14,835 nt of DNA from Omnitrophica bacterium RIFCSPLOWO2_01_FULL_45_10 (GTDB lineage: Bacteria; Omnitrophota; Gorgyraeia; 2-01-FULL-45-10). Both the position numbers and the translations under genes were made by a program. Below the pieces are notes generated by a model. The model was given only the letters and a program-made list of their open reading frames with translations. It did not search any database and was not told where the DNA came from. Location of the stretch: NCBI GenBank assembly GCA_001804165.1, contig MHFL01000061.1, forward strand, positions 1-14,835, in the 5' to 3' direction. Positions 1-6,727 of this stretch are shown here, piece by piece. Positions within the stretch are counted from its first letter, which is position 1; each line of letters starts with the position of its first letter.

Positions 1-1
1 T

Positions 2-220
2 AGAATACGCTGCGTAATAAGGGACATATTCCTGGATAATTCCGACAATGTCAATTATATCGAAACGCAATTATTGGCCTTGAGGTCACTGGCTTTTAAA
101 AGGGGGCGGGCCATAGCGATATGTCACGACAGAAAAAATACCGTAAAGGCGCTTGCTAAAATGCTGCCGGAGCTTAAATCCGAGGGGATAAGATTTGTCT
201 TCCTCTCGGATTTGGTTTAG
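2..220 (+). CDS. Divergent polysaccharide deacetylase family protein (3' end only)
   Basis: The frame is open from the left edge to TAG at 218-220 and gives 72 residues, so the N-terminus lies outside the window. The tail reads DNSDNV, then ALRSLAFKRGRAIAICHDR, then TVKALAKMLPELKSEGIRFVFLSDLV. A D-N/S segment, an A(I)-A-I-x-H strand followed by T-x-x-A-L, and a final G-I-x-F-V strand match the C-terminal half of the divergent polysaccharide deacetylase (YibQ-like) family, a TIM-barrel-like envelope or periplasmic fold of poorly known substrate. The next gene starts 13 bases after the stop, so they are probably cotranscribed. The family call rests on a short C-terminal piece and is moderately sure. 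Confidence 0.7.
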   Translation, partial: RIRCVIRDIFLDNSDNVNYIETQLLALRSLAFKRGRAIAICHDRKNTVKALAKMLPELKSEGIRFVFLSDLV

Positions 221-233
221 TGAGAAATCGATC

Positions 234-1250
234 ATGCTGACATTGGGGATAGAGACATCGTGCGATGAGACATCCGTCTCGGTGGTAGAAGGGGAAAAAG
301 TCCTTTCTAATGTCGTGTCGTCGAGCGTGCGCCTGCATAAGCGATATGGCGGGGTCGTTCCCGAGATTGCCTCAAGGTTTCATGTAGAATATATATTGGA
401 TGTGCTGTCGAAGGCGTTAAATAGATCGGGCAAAAGGTTAAGCGATTTTAAACTCGTCACGGTCACGAAGGGCCCGGGGCTGGTAGGGGCGCTCTTAACG
501 GGCATATCGGCGGCGAAGGCGCTCAGTTACAGCCTGAATCTTCCGCTCGTCGGTGTCAATCATATACTGGCGCATATATACAGCGTATTTTTAAACGGCA
601 AGCGTAAACCCAATTTTCCTTTTGTGGGTTTAGTAGTATCAGGCGGACACACGGCTCTCTTTTTTTGCGAGGATATAGGAAAGCAGAAACTCCTTGGCCA
701 GACTCAGGATGACGCGGCCGGCGAGGCGTTCGATAAGGTCGCTAAAATTTTGAAATTAGGATATCCCGGCGGACCTGTGATAGAAAAGAGAGCGGCTCTC
801 TCAAGAAAAAAGAAAGGCGTTACATTTCCCGCAAGTTATCTTGGGAAGGAATCGTTAGATTTTAGTTTCAGCGGGCTGAAAACCGCGGTATTATATTACG
901 TGAATAAATTACGGGTCACGGGTCACGGGTTACGGGTTACGGACGTAAATGACATATGTTACGGCTTTCAGGAGGCGGCGCTCAATGTTTTAGTAGAGAA
1001 GGCGACGCTGGCCGCGCGCATAAAGAAGGTAAAATCGGTCGTTGTTGGCGGAGGCGTCAGCGCTAATTCACGGCTGAGAGAGAAATTTCTTGACGCCGCG
1101 CGATTCAATGGGCTCGAGGTCTATTTTCCGGAGAAGGAATACTGCATGGATAACGCCGCGATGGTCGGATTTCTCGGAGAAGAATTATATAAAAGAGGGC
1201 GCCGGTCGAATCTGTATATGTCGGCTCAAGCCGAATTTGGAGGTTATTAA
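234..1250 (+). CDS. tsaD: tRNA N6-adenosine threonylcarbamoyltransferase TsaD
   Basis: TsaD transfers the threonylcarbamoyl group to A37 of ANN-decoding tRNAs in the cytoplasm, working with TsaB and TsaE. I chose ATG at 234 because the protein then begins MLTLGIETSCDET, the usual family N-terminus. An upstream in-frame ATG at 195 would overlap the deacetylase gene and add 13 atypical residues. At 338 residues it has the normal family length. Visible motifs are the metal-binding His110 and His114 in VNHILAH, SGGHT at 136-140, DDAAGEAFDKVAKIL at 159-173, FSFSGLKTA at 210-218, VVGGGVSANSRLRE at 270-283 and the metal-ligand region MDNAAM with Asp306. Residues about 226-237 (RVTGHGLRVTD region) are encoded by a heptamer tandem repeat in a variable surface loop. 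All conserved motifs are intact, so the enzyme is probably active. Confidence 0.97.
   Translation: MLTLGIETSCDETSVSVVEGEKVLSNVVSSSVRLHKRYGGVVPEIASRFHVEYILDVLSKALNRSGKRLSDFKLVTVTKGPGLVGALLTGISAAKALSYSLNLPLVGVNHILAHIYSVFLNGKRKPNFPFVGLVVSGGHTALFFCEDIGKQKLLGQTQDDAAGEAFDKVAKILKLGYPGGPVIEKRAALSRKKKGVTFPASYLGKESLDFSFSGLKTAVLYYVNKLRVTGHGLRVTDVNDICYGFQEAALNVLVEKATLAARIKKVKSVVVGGGVSANSRLREKFLDAARFNGLEVYFPEKEYCMDNAAMVGFLGEELYKRGRRSNLYMSAQAEFGGY
909..942 (+). repeat. Heptamer tandem repeat inside tsaD
   Basis: There are nearly five copies of a 7-base unit: TTACGGG, TCACGGG, TCACGGG, TTACGGG and TTACGG. Read in frame it encodes the LRVTGHGLRVT stretch of TsaD. Seven is not a multiple of three, so only changes of three units keep the frame. 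The same unit type (TTACNGG) recurs at 4810-4843. Confidence 0.9.
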
Positions 1251-1921
1251 TGCTAAATGAATGGGTCATTCTATTTCGACTGATATTGGCAAGTGTCCTG
1301 AGCGGAATAGTCGGATTCGAGCGTGAATTTCACGGCAGGGCCGCGGGCTTCAGGACCCACATATTATTATGCGTCGGGTCAACTCTGGTCATGCTGACGT
1401 CGATGCATATCTTCGACCTTTACATCTCGAGAGCCGCCGTAGATCCCGCGAGGATCGCCGCCGGCGTACTGACAGGGATAGGTTTCCTGGGCGCGGGAAC
1501 CATAATGCGTTCCAAGGCGTCGGTAAGGGGTCTTACTACCGCGGCGAGCCTCTGGGTTGTAGCGGGCATCGGCCTGGCTGTGGGCTCCGGGCTCTACTTC
1601 GGGGCTATCGCGACAACGATATTGACGATTATCGCATTGATGATATTTTCACGCGTTGAGCGCGCGATGATAAGAAAAGATTGGTATAGAACAGTTCTTG
1701 TGGAAACCAAAGAAGGTTTTAATGAATTGAAAGCGATTCGGGCCGTCTTGGCGGATTATAGGACTGAGATCACTGATTTTGAGGTTGAGCGGCCGCCGGA
1801 CGGCGTTAACATGCTTCTCAAGATCGGGTTAAAATTCTATGAGTCAAAATACGGCGAACAGATGCTTCATGACCTGAGCCGCTTACAAGGAGTTAAAAAC
1901 GCGAAATGGGAAGTGGAGTGA
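1250..1921 (+). CDS. MgtC/SapB family inner-membrane protein
   Basis: This 223-residue protein has the MgtC/SapB signature: a first membrane helix at about 5-23, then GFERE at 22-26, GRAAGFRTH at 29-37, GIGFLGAGTI at 76-85 and VRGLTTAASLW at 92-102. Further membrane helices lie at about 36-55, 68-86, 100-115 and 117-134. A soluble C-terminal part (about 145-223) looks like the small ACT-like regulatory domain seen in many members. The family is linked to low-magnesium or acid stress survival, and in some pathogens to control of the F-type ATPase; the substrate, if any, is unsettled. The start codon overlaps the tsaD stop by one base (TAATG), with GGAGG at 1239-1243 as ribosome binding site, so translation is probably coupled. 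Confidence 0.93.
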   Translation: MLNEWVILFRLILASVLSGIVGFEREFHGRAAGFRTHILLCVGSTLVMLTSMHIFDLYISRAAVDPARIAAGVLTGIGFLGAGTIMRSKASVRGLTTAASLWVVAGIGLAVGSGLYFGAIATTILTIIALMIFSRVERAMIRKDWYRTVLVETKEGFNELKAIRAVLADYRTEITDFEVERPPDGVNMLLKIGLKFYESKYGEQMLHDLSRLQGVKNAKWEVE

Positions 1922-1940
1922 TAAAAGATGGGGGTGGGTT

Positions 1941-2480
1941 ATGATGGGAAAGAGGGATAAGAGGCAGGATGTAGAGAAGGTGCTGGATGTGGACGCGGCG
2001 ATGCAGGGATCTTTGGTCTTCAGGGATCCCGTAAACCTGAGGATCAACGGGCAGTTCGAGGGGACGCTTAACATTAAAGGAAATCTGATGATAGGAGAGC
2101 ATGCTGTAGTGAATGCCGACATAATCGGCGATACAATCGTAATCGCGGGAAAGGTGAACGGCAATATCACCGCGGCAAAGGAATTGAAACTCATTGCTCC
2201 CGGGTGCGTGGTCGGTGATGTGAAAACGCCCCTATTGAGCGTGGCTGAAGGCGCTATTCTTGAAGGGAACTGCCGTATGCTTTCTAAGACAGGAGCGGGG
2301 TCTCGGCCCAGAGCCGGCATGATGACGCCTGATGAACTGGCTAAATATTTGGAAGTCGACTCAAGCATGATATTAAACTGGGTAAATTTGGGTAAACTTC
2401 CGGCGGTCAAGGAAGGCGATTCATGGCTCTTCGAACGCGTTAAAATAGATGAGTGGGTCGCGGCAGAAAAAATAAAATAA
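1941..2480 (+). CDS. Bactofilin-like protein with C-terminal excisionase-type HTH domain
   Basis: The 179-residue product has two parts. Residues about 17-115 form a bactofilin (polymer-forming cytoskeletal) beta-helix repeat: INGQFEGTLNIKGNLMIG, then VVNADIIGDTIVIAGKVNGNITAAKELKL, with regular G-x-(V/I) turns. Bactofilins polymerise without nucleotide into filaments, often at the membrane. Residues about 127-175 (MTPDELAKYLEVDSS, VNLGKLPA, WLFERVKIDEWV) match the MerR-like helix-turn-helix of excisionase-type DNA-binding proteins. A short linker rich in Ser, Arg and Gly joins them. The start is ATG 1941 or 1944 (MM); GGGGTGGG at 1931-1938 is better spaced for 1944. The next gene carries the same HTH type. 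Whether the HTH binds DNA or protein is not known. Confidence 0.85.
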   Translation: MMGKRDKRQDVEKVLDVDAAMQGSLVFRDPVNLRINGQFEGTLNIKGNLMIGEHAVVNADIIGDTIVIAGKVNGNITAAKELKLIAPGCVVGDVKTPLLSVAEGAILEGNCRMLSKTGAGSRPRAGMMTPDELAKYLEVDSSMILNWVNLGKLPAVKEGDSWLFERVKIDEWVAAEKIK

Positions 2481-2502
2481 CTAAACAGACGGAACAAAAA
2501 AC

Positions 2503-2880
2503 ATGCCTGAAAAGTTACTGAGCATAAAGGAAGTAGCGGAGTATCTTAAGATTTCCGAAGAGGAGGTACAGCGTCTTGTGGATTCGGGAGAGATACCCGC
2601 TTATAGGATAGGGGGCACCTTCTTAAGATTCAGGAAAGAGCAGATAGATGCCGTGAAAGAAGAGGTCTCTACCGTTGAAGAGGAGAAGAAAGCGCTTGAG
2701 CCGGATTCGCCGCGCATTCCTTATGAGACAAAAGCGGGCCGGATTTCCCAAGAGCCGATCGCTCCTCAATTTGACTACACATCCGTTGAGAAGATCAAGG
2801 ATTTTTTCTATTTCTACGATTTTTACATCTTCTCATTCATTGTAATCTTGTTATTGCTCTACCTCATATTCAAGTCATGA
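2503..2880 (+). CDS. HTH (excisionase-type) protein with C-terminal membrane anchor
   Basis: This 125-residue protein starts with an excisionase-type helix-turn-helix at about 5-50 (LSIKEVAEYLKISEEEVQRLVDSGEIPAYRIGGTFLRFRKEQID). An acidic, probably coiled linker follows at 52-66, then a Pro-rich stretch, and a single strongly hydrophobic segment at about 102-123 (YDFYIFSFIVILLLLYLIF) ending three residues before the stop. That layout is a tail-anchored inner-membrane protein with its DNA-binding-type domain in the cytoplasm. It follows the bactofilin-HTH gene by 22 bases and overlaps larB by four bases (ATGA). Function is not recognised. With the preceding gene it suggests a membrane or cytoskeleton-linked HTH pair, which is inference. 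Confidence 0.85.
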   Translation: MPEKLLSIKEVAEYLKISEEEVQRLVDSGEIPAYRIGGTFLRFRKEQIDAVKEEVSTVEEEKKALEPDSPRIPYETKAGRISQEPIAPQFDYTSVEKIKDFFYFYDFYIFSFIVILLLLYLIFKS

Positions 2881-3611
2881 CCGTAAACAGGATATTAATG
2901 GGGCTCAAATCCGGACGCATAACCATAAATAAAGCGCTCAAGGCGCTCAAGGCACTTCCCTACCAGGACCTGGGATTTGCCAAGATCGACCATCACAGAA
3001 GTTTAAGGCGCGGTTTTCCGGAGGTTATATTCGGCAAGGGAAAGACGAATGAGCAGATTTTGAAGATAGCGAAGAAGATAATCGCGCACGACGGCATACT
3101 ATTGATAACGCATGCGAACTCTCAGGCATTTTCGAAATTGAAAAAACTATATCCCAAACTAAAATATTACAAAAAAGCAAAACTTATCAGTTATAGAAAA
3201 ACCCCGCCGGTTATGAAAAAAGGCATTTGCTTAGTCGTAACCGGCGGCACGGCTGATATCAGCGTAGCGGAAGAGGCGAAGGCGACATTGGAATTGATGG
3301 GGAACGGGGTGAAAACCCTATACGACGTGGGCGTGGCAGGACTGCACAGGGTCTTGGATAAAAGAGAACTCCTTGAGGAAGCCAGCGTAATCATAGTCAT
3401 AGCCGGTATGGAAGGCGCGCTCGCGAGCGTCGTGAGCGGCCTTATCTCGAAACCGGTGATCGCTGTGCCGACGAGCGTAGGGTACGGCGCCAGTTTCAAA
3501 GGCATAGCGCCGCTTTTAACCATGCTTAATTGCTGCTCGCCCGGCATTGCCGTAGTGAATATCGACAACGGCTTCGGCGCGGGGTACTTTGCGAGTCTGA
3601 TAAATAGATGA
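2877..3611 (+). CDS. larB: Nickel-pincer cofactor biosynthesis protein LarB
   Basis: LarB carboxylates and hydrolyses nicotinic acid adenine dinucleotide, the first step in making the nickel-pincer nucleotide cofactor of lactate racemase and related LarA enzymes. The 244-residue protein has the AIR-carboxylase-like core: VTGGTADISVAEEA at 121-134, DVGVAGLHR at 150-158, AGMEGALASVVSGL at 176-189, VIAVPTSVGYGASFKG at 194-209 and NCCSPGIAVVNIDNGFGAGYF at 218-238. In that last motif Cys220 is the likely equivalent of the nucleophilic cysteine known in LarB, placed by motif only. Length is normal. The start overlaps the preceding stop by four bases and the 3' end overlaps larC by four bases. larE and larA are not in the window. 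Confidence 0.94.
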   Translation: MTVNRILMGLKSGRITINKALKALKALPYQDLGFAKIDHHRSLRRGFPEVIFGKGKTNEQILKIAKKIIAHDGILLITHANSQAFSKLKKLYPKLKYYKKAKLISYRKTPPVMKKGICLVVTGGTADISVAEEAKATLELMGNGVKTLYDVGVAGLHRVLDKRELLEEASVIIVIAGMEGALASVVSGLISKPVIAVPTSVGYGASFKGIAPLLTMLNCCSPGIAVVNIDNGFGAGYFASLINR

Positions 3612-4792
3612 GAATAGCGTATTTTGACTGTTTCAGCGGGATAAGCGGGGATATGGCTCTCGCCGCGTTTCTGGACGCGGGGTTTGATATGAAGACTCTT
3701 TCCAGAGAACTCGGCAAACTGAAAGTAGGCGGCTACGAAATCGCGAAACGAAGAGTCAGGCGCGGTGAAATAGTCGGCACGAAGTTCGACTGCATTATAG
3801 ATAGAAAGCGGCATCTGTTTACTCGCTCATTGGGAGAGATAATAGCGTTAATAGAGAGAAGCGGCCTCAATAAAAGAACGAAAGAGATGTCTAAGGACAT
3901 ATTCGCGAAAATAGGCGCTGCCGAAGCAATCGTTCACGGGCTAAGGCGTAAGCGCGATATAACGCTGCATGAATTGGGCGACGTAGATTCTATTATCGAT
4001 ATCGTCGGCGTCGCGATAGCGCTCGATAAATTGGGCATAGACGAAGTCCACTCATCCAGAATTGTCATGGGGAGGACCTTGGTCAAGTCAGAGCACGGAA
4101 ACTGGCCGATACCATCGCCCGCGAGTTTAGAATTGCTAAAAGGGGTCAGCCTTGAAATATCGGAGATAGAGGCGGAACTTGTAACTCCAACCGGTGCTGG
4201 GCTCCTAAAATCTTTGGCAAAAAGTTTTGGCTCACCTCCCCGGATGGAAACCGCGGCCATAGGTTACGGCGCGGGCGCGATGGATCTTAAAGACAGGCCC
4301 AATATGCTTCGGGTTATCCTTGGAGATACGAAAGGCCGTTTTGACGAAGATAGTATATGCATCATCGAAACGAATCTCGACGATATGAGTCCACAGGGGT
4401 TTGAATACCTGTTTGAGAGATTATTTAAAGCAGGCGCTCTTGACGTTTATACTACCGCCATTCAGATGAAGAAGACTCGTCCGGCATTTAAACTCACAGT
4501 GTTAACCGCGCCTCAAGACCGAGATCGCGTTTCATCGGTCATTTTCAGAGAAACCACAACCTTTGGCATCAGGTTTTATGACGCGAATCGATTTAAATTA
4601 AAGAAAGAATTTATAAAGGCAAGGACGAGATACGGTGAACTCCATGTGAAGACAGGACAGGGGCCCGATGGCATACTTACTATCTCGCCGGAATACGGAG
4701 AGTGCGTAAAATTAGCTAGAAGTAAGAATGTCCCATTAAAAGTGATTTATGACGAGGCGAAAGCGGCGGCAAATAAGGCGGTTAAAAGATGA
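3608..4792 (+). CDS. larC: Nickel-pincer cofactor biosynthesis protein LarC
   Basis: LarC is the CTP-dependent nickel insertase (cyclometallase) that completes the nickel-pincer nucleotide. The 394-residue product begins MRIAYFDCFSGISGDM, the family hallmark, followed by LHELGDVDSIIDIVG at 120-134, WPIPSPASLELL at 166-177, ELVTPTGAGLL at 190-200, ETNLDDMSPQ at 254-263 and QMKKTRP at 286-292. It is one uninterrupted frame; in Lactiplantibacillus plantarum the two halves are joined by a ribosomal frameshift, which is not needed here. ATGA overlaps on both sides (larB upstream, PDZ protein downstream) indicate coupled translation. With larB it covers two of the three cofactor steps; the sulfur-transfer step (LarE) must be encoded elsewhere. 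Confidence 0.95.
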   Translation: MRIAYFDCFSGISGDMALAAFLDAGFDMKTLSRELGKLKVGGYEIAKRRVRRGEIVGTKFDCIIDRKRHLFTRSLGEIIALIERSGLNKRTKEMSKDIFAKIGAAEAIVHGLRRKRDITLHELGDVDSIIDIVGVAIALDKLGIDEVHSSRIVMGRTLVKSEHGNWPIPSPASLELLKGVSLEISEIEAELVTPTGAGLLKSLAKSFGSPPRMETAAIGYGAGAMDLKDRPNMLRVILGDTKGRFDEDSICIIETNLDDMSPQGFEYLFERLFKAGALDVYTTAIQMKKTRPAFKLTVLTAPQDRDRVSSVIFRETTTFGIRFYDANRFKLKKEFIKARTRYGELHVKTGQGPDGILTISPEYGECVKLARSKNVPLKVIYDEAKAAANKAVKR

Positions 4793-5751
4793 AAAGAGCA
4801 TCTATTTTCTTACTGGTTACTGGTTACCGGTTACTGGTTACTAATTGCATTTTTGCTGACACCATCTACACCAACGACGGCAAAGAACTGAAAGGCATAA
4901 TAGTTGAGGATTATAAGGATAGAGTCATATTTTCCACAAGCGAAGGCGAGATCGTAGTAATGAAAGAGGATGTGCGGGAACTTTACTATGACAACGAGGA
5001 GGAAAATCTTATAAAACTGGCTGAACAGGCAAAGGAAAGAAGCGATTATATCAGGGCGTTTGCTTATTACGACAGGGCATACAAATTGAACCCAAAATCC
5101 AAAGCCGCCAAGGATGGCCTGGTTTTTTTGCAAGGATATCTTTTCAGACAAGAGCAAGCGAAGAAAGAGGGTGAGATCAATCGGCGTTCTGAGATGGAGC
5201 AACCCTCGGCAGGATGGAAAGAAGAAGCGCCTGAAGTTCCGAGGGTCACATTGAGGAAGGAGATAGGAATCGCTCTTGCTGGAGGGGAGGTCTTCCCCAA
5301 AGTTGAGGATCTTGTCGTTAATTCTCCCGCATACGAGGCAGGCATAAGAAAGGGTGATTCATTAGTCGCTGTCTGGGGCCGCCTGACGGGTTATCTGAGG
5401 CAGAATGAGATAATAGACATTTTGCTCGAAAAATCCGCCATGGAAATTAAGTGCATGATAGAGCGGCCTATTTCAGTCGACGTGAATCGCGGCTCAAGGG
5501 CGATTAGCGCGGACGACCTCATTGGCGCTTCATTCACAATGGAATTAGACGGCCTTACAGTCAAAGGCATTAGAGAAGGCGGCTCATCGGAAGCCGCCGG
5601 ATTAAAGGAACAGGATAAGATTATATCCATATCGGGCACGGCTACCCGGTATCTCGCGCTAAAAAAGGCGATTGACCTGCTCAAGATCTCGCGAGGGAGA
5701 ATGGTTGAGATCATAATAAGACGCGAAGTCATAATTTGGAGAAAGGGATAA
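4789..5751 (+). CDS. Exported protein with two PDZ-like domains
   Basis: The 320-residue protein begins with a signal-peptide-like N-terminus (K2, R3, hydrophobic stretch 5-22, likely cleavage near FA-D at 23/24). Residues 24-68 (DTIYTNDGKELKGIIVED...VIFSTSEGEIVVMKEDVRELYY) form a small beta unit, and 72-115 look like one or two TPR-type helical hairpins (AEQAKERSDYIRAFAYYDRAYKLNPKS). Two PDZ-like domains follow, about 157-226 (PAYEAGIRKGDSLVAVWG) and about 243-312 (SSEAAGLKEQDKIISISG). No protease domain is present, so a periplasmic scaffold or adaptor role is most likely. Much of the hydrophobic core of the signal peptide is encoded by a heptamer tandem repeat, which is unusual. It overlaps larC by four bases and ends five bases before the HAMP gene. 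Specific function is unknown. Confidence 0.85.
   Translation: MKRASIFLLVTGYRLLVTNCIFADTIYTNDGKELKGIIVEDYKDRVIFSTSEGEIVVMKEDVRELYYDNEEENLIKLAEQAKERSDYIRAFAYYDRAYKLNPKSKAAKDGLVFLQGYLFRQEQAKKEGEINRRSEMEQPSAGWKEEAPEVPRVTLRKEIGIALAGGEVFPKVEDLVVNSPAYEAGIRKGDSLVAVWGRLTGYLRQNEIIDILLEKSAMEIKCMIERPISVDVNRGSRAISADDLIGASFTMELDGLTVKGIREGGSSEAAGLKEQDKIISISGTATRYLALKKAIDLLKISRGRMVEIIIRREVIIWRKG
4810..4843 (+). repeat. Heptamer tandem repeat inside the PDZ-protein signal peptide
   Basis: Five adjacent 7-base units run TTACTGG, TTACTGG, TTACCGG, TTACTGG, TTACTA. They encode residues about 8-18 (LLVTGYRLLVT), the hydrophobic core of the signal peptide. Loss or gain of one unit would shift the frame about ten codons after the start. 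Confidence 0.9.
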
Positions 5752-5755
5752 TCAT

Positions 5756-6361
5756 ATGGCTGACGAAACTAAAAGACCAAAGATAAAAAGAAGAACATAT
5801 CTAATACTGAAAGGTGTTCAATTAAGGTATGTCGGATTACTTCTAATAGTGATGTTTATGACAGCCGCATTGAGTTCATACGTCATTTATTATACGACCA
5901 TGATGTTCATGGGCGAAAAACTTGCCAACGTCTACCCGCAAGGCCGGCTGGTATCGATAATCAACATATTCAATTTTAGAATATTGTTGAGCATGGTTCT
6001 AATAACGCCGCTCGTTGTTTTAATCGGAATATTTGCTTCGCACAAAATAGCTGGTCCAATGTTCAGAATCGCGAGAACCCTGCGGGGTATGGCGGCAGGC
6101 GATTTAACGGCCCCTATCGTTTTAAGAAAAGGAGATGAACTCACGGATATCGCGGATGCCATCAATCATATATCAGACACTCTAAGGGTAAGTTTAAAGA
6201 ATCAAAAAGAGACAATAGATAAAATGGGTTATGACATGCAAAATCTTAAGGCATTACCTCAATCGGATCGCGCGGATATTTCAGACAGTAAGCTCAATAT
6301 CGACAGATTGGCCGGCGGCCTCGAACTATTATCGAAAGAACTGGATAAATATAAGTTATAA
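5756..6361 (+). CDS. HAMP-domain membrane protein without an output domain
   Basis: The 201-residue protein has a basic N-terminus (KRPKIKRR), a membrane helix at about 24-47, a short outside loop (about 48-73), a second helix at about 75-96 and a HAMP domain at about 97-147 (HKIAGPMFRIARTLRGMAAGDL, then LRKGDELTDIADAIN). A coiled-coil-like tail runs to the C-terminus. HAMP domains pass signals across the membrane in histidine kinases and chemoreceptors, but no kinase, cyclase or methyl-accepting domain follows. The extracytoplasmic part is about 25 residues, too small for a usual sensor domain. It may signal through a separate partner or act structurally. The gene lies five bases after the PDZ protein, so it is probably in the same operon. 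A candidate promoter for the next small gene lies over its 3' end. Confidence 0.85.
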   Translation: MADETKRPKIKRRTYLILKGVQLRYVGLLLIVMFMTAALSSYVIYYTTMMFMGEKLANVYPQGRLVSIINIFNFRILLSMVLITPLVVLIGIFASHKIAGPMFRIARTLRGMAAGDLTAPIVLRKGDELTDIADAINHISDTLRVSLKNQKETIDKMGYDMQNLKALPQSDRADISDSKLNIDRLAGGLELLSKELDKYKL

Positions 6362-6370
6362 ACGTATAAT
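6342..6370 (+). promoter_or_regulatory. Candidate sigma70 promoter for the Cys-containing small peptide gene
   Basis: TGGATA at 6342-6347 (4 of 6 to the -35 consensus) is separated by 17 bases from a perfect TATAAT at 6365-6370. Transcription would start near 6377 and give a leader of about 59 bases before the ATG at 6436. The -35 part lies inside the 3' end of the HAMP gene. It is supported by motif only. Confidence 0.5.
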
Positions 6371-6435
6371 AAGGATGTCTTTCCGGAAAATGACTATCCC
6401 GATTAGAGCCACAATAAAAATCAGAGGATAAGATT

Positions 6436-6615
6436 ATGAAAGACGGAAATGAAAAAAATAAACCATTAGATTGGCAGGTTCCAAAGCTTGTGGACTTGGG
6501 CGCTAAATCGGCAATAGGAGCAGCGTGTTCACCTGGATCAGGCGCGGATAGCGGTGACACCTGTGTTACCGGCACAAGCGCTGTTACATGTTCCACCGGC
6601 AACGGTGCAACATAG
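6436..6615 (+). CDS. Small Cys-containing peptide, candidate RiPP precursor
   Basis: A 59-residue frame starts at ATG 6436 behind an AGAGGA ribosome binding site (6423-6428, seven bases before the ATG). It has two halves. The first is Lys- and Asn-rich and contains WQVPKLVDLG at 13-22; W-x-x-P-x-L-x-x-x-G closely follows the Y-x-x-P-x-L-x-x-x-G leader motif that RRE domains recognise in lasso-peptide precursors. The second (about 29-59) has almost only Ala, Gly, Ser, Thr and Cys, with three CxxG units at Cys31, Cys43 and Cys52; the last two share a CxTGxxA pattern nine residues apart. A leader plus repetitive small-residue Cys core is typical of ribosomally made, modified peptides. No maturase, RRE protein, protease or transporter is in the window, so a RiPP role is inference. 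Alternatively it is a small secreted or metal-binding peptide. Confidence 0.7.
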   Translation: MKDGNEKNKPLDWQVPKLVDLGAKSAIGAACSPGSGADSGDTCVTGTSAVTCSTGNGAT

Positions 6616-6673
6616 CGCCTCATTTACCGATAGTCCTACATAAATTCCATCCCGTAAATTCCATCCCTCACCC

Positions 6674-6701
6674 TTGACAATCCCGGAATATAGTGTATAC
6701 T
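6674..6701 (+). promoter_or_regulatory. Strong candidate sigma70 promoter upstream of the small HTH gene
   Basis: A perfect -35 TTGACA (6674-6679), a 16-base spacer and TATACT (6696-6701, 5 of 6) form one of the best promoter matches in the window. Transcription would start near 6708, giving a leader of about 96 bases that contains an 11-bp hairpin. The rest of the 188-base gap from 6616 shows no other clear signal beyond a repeated AAATTCCATCCC (6642-6653, 6656-6667). Confidence 0.7.
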
Positions 6702-6727
6702 TTGTATCACCGAAAATAAAGATATGG

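Noticed and set aside
195..233. Upstream ATG for tsaD adding 13 residues
   Set aside because: It overlaps the deacetylase gene, and the added residues do not belong to the family N-terminus, which begins at the GIETSCDET segment from ATG 234.
909..942. Tandem heptamers as a CRISPR or iteron array
   Set aside because: Units are adjacent with no spacers, inside a coding sequence, and only about five copies long.
6294..6623. 109-codon minus-strand frame over the small peptide gene
   Set aside because: It runs antisense to the HAMP gene end and the peptide gene, and its product shows no domain; the plus-strand peptide has a good ribosome binding site and motif structure.
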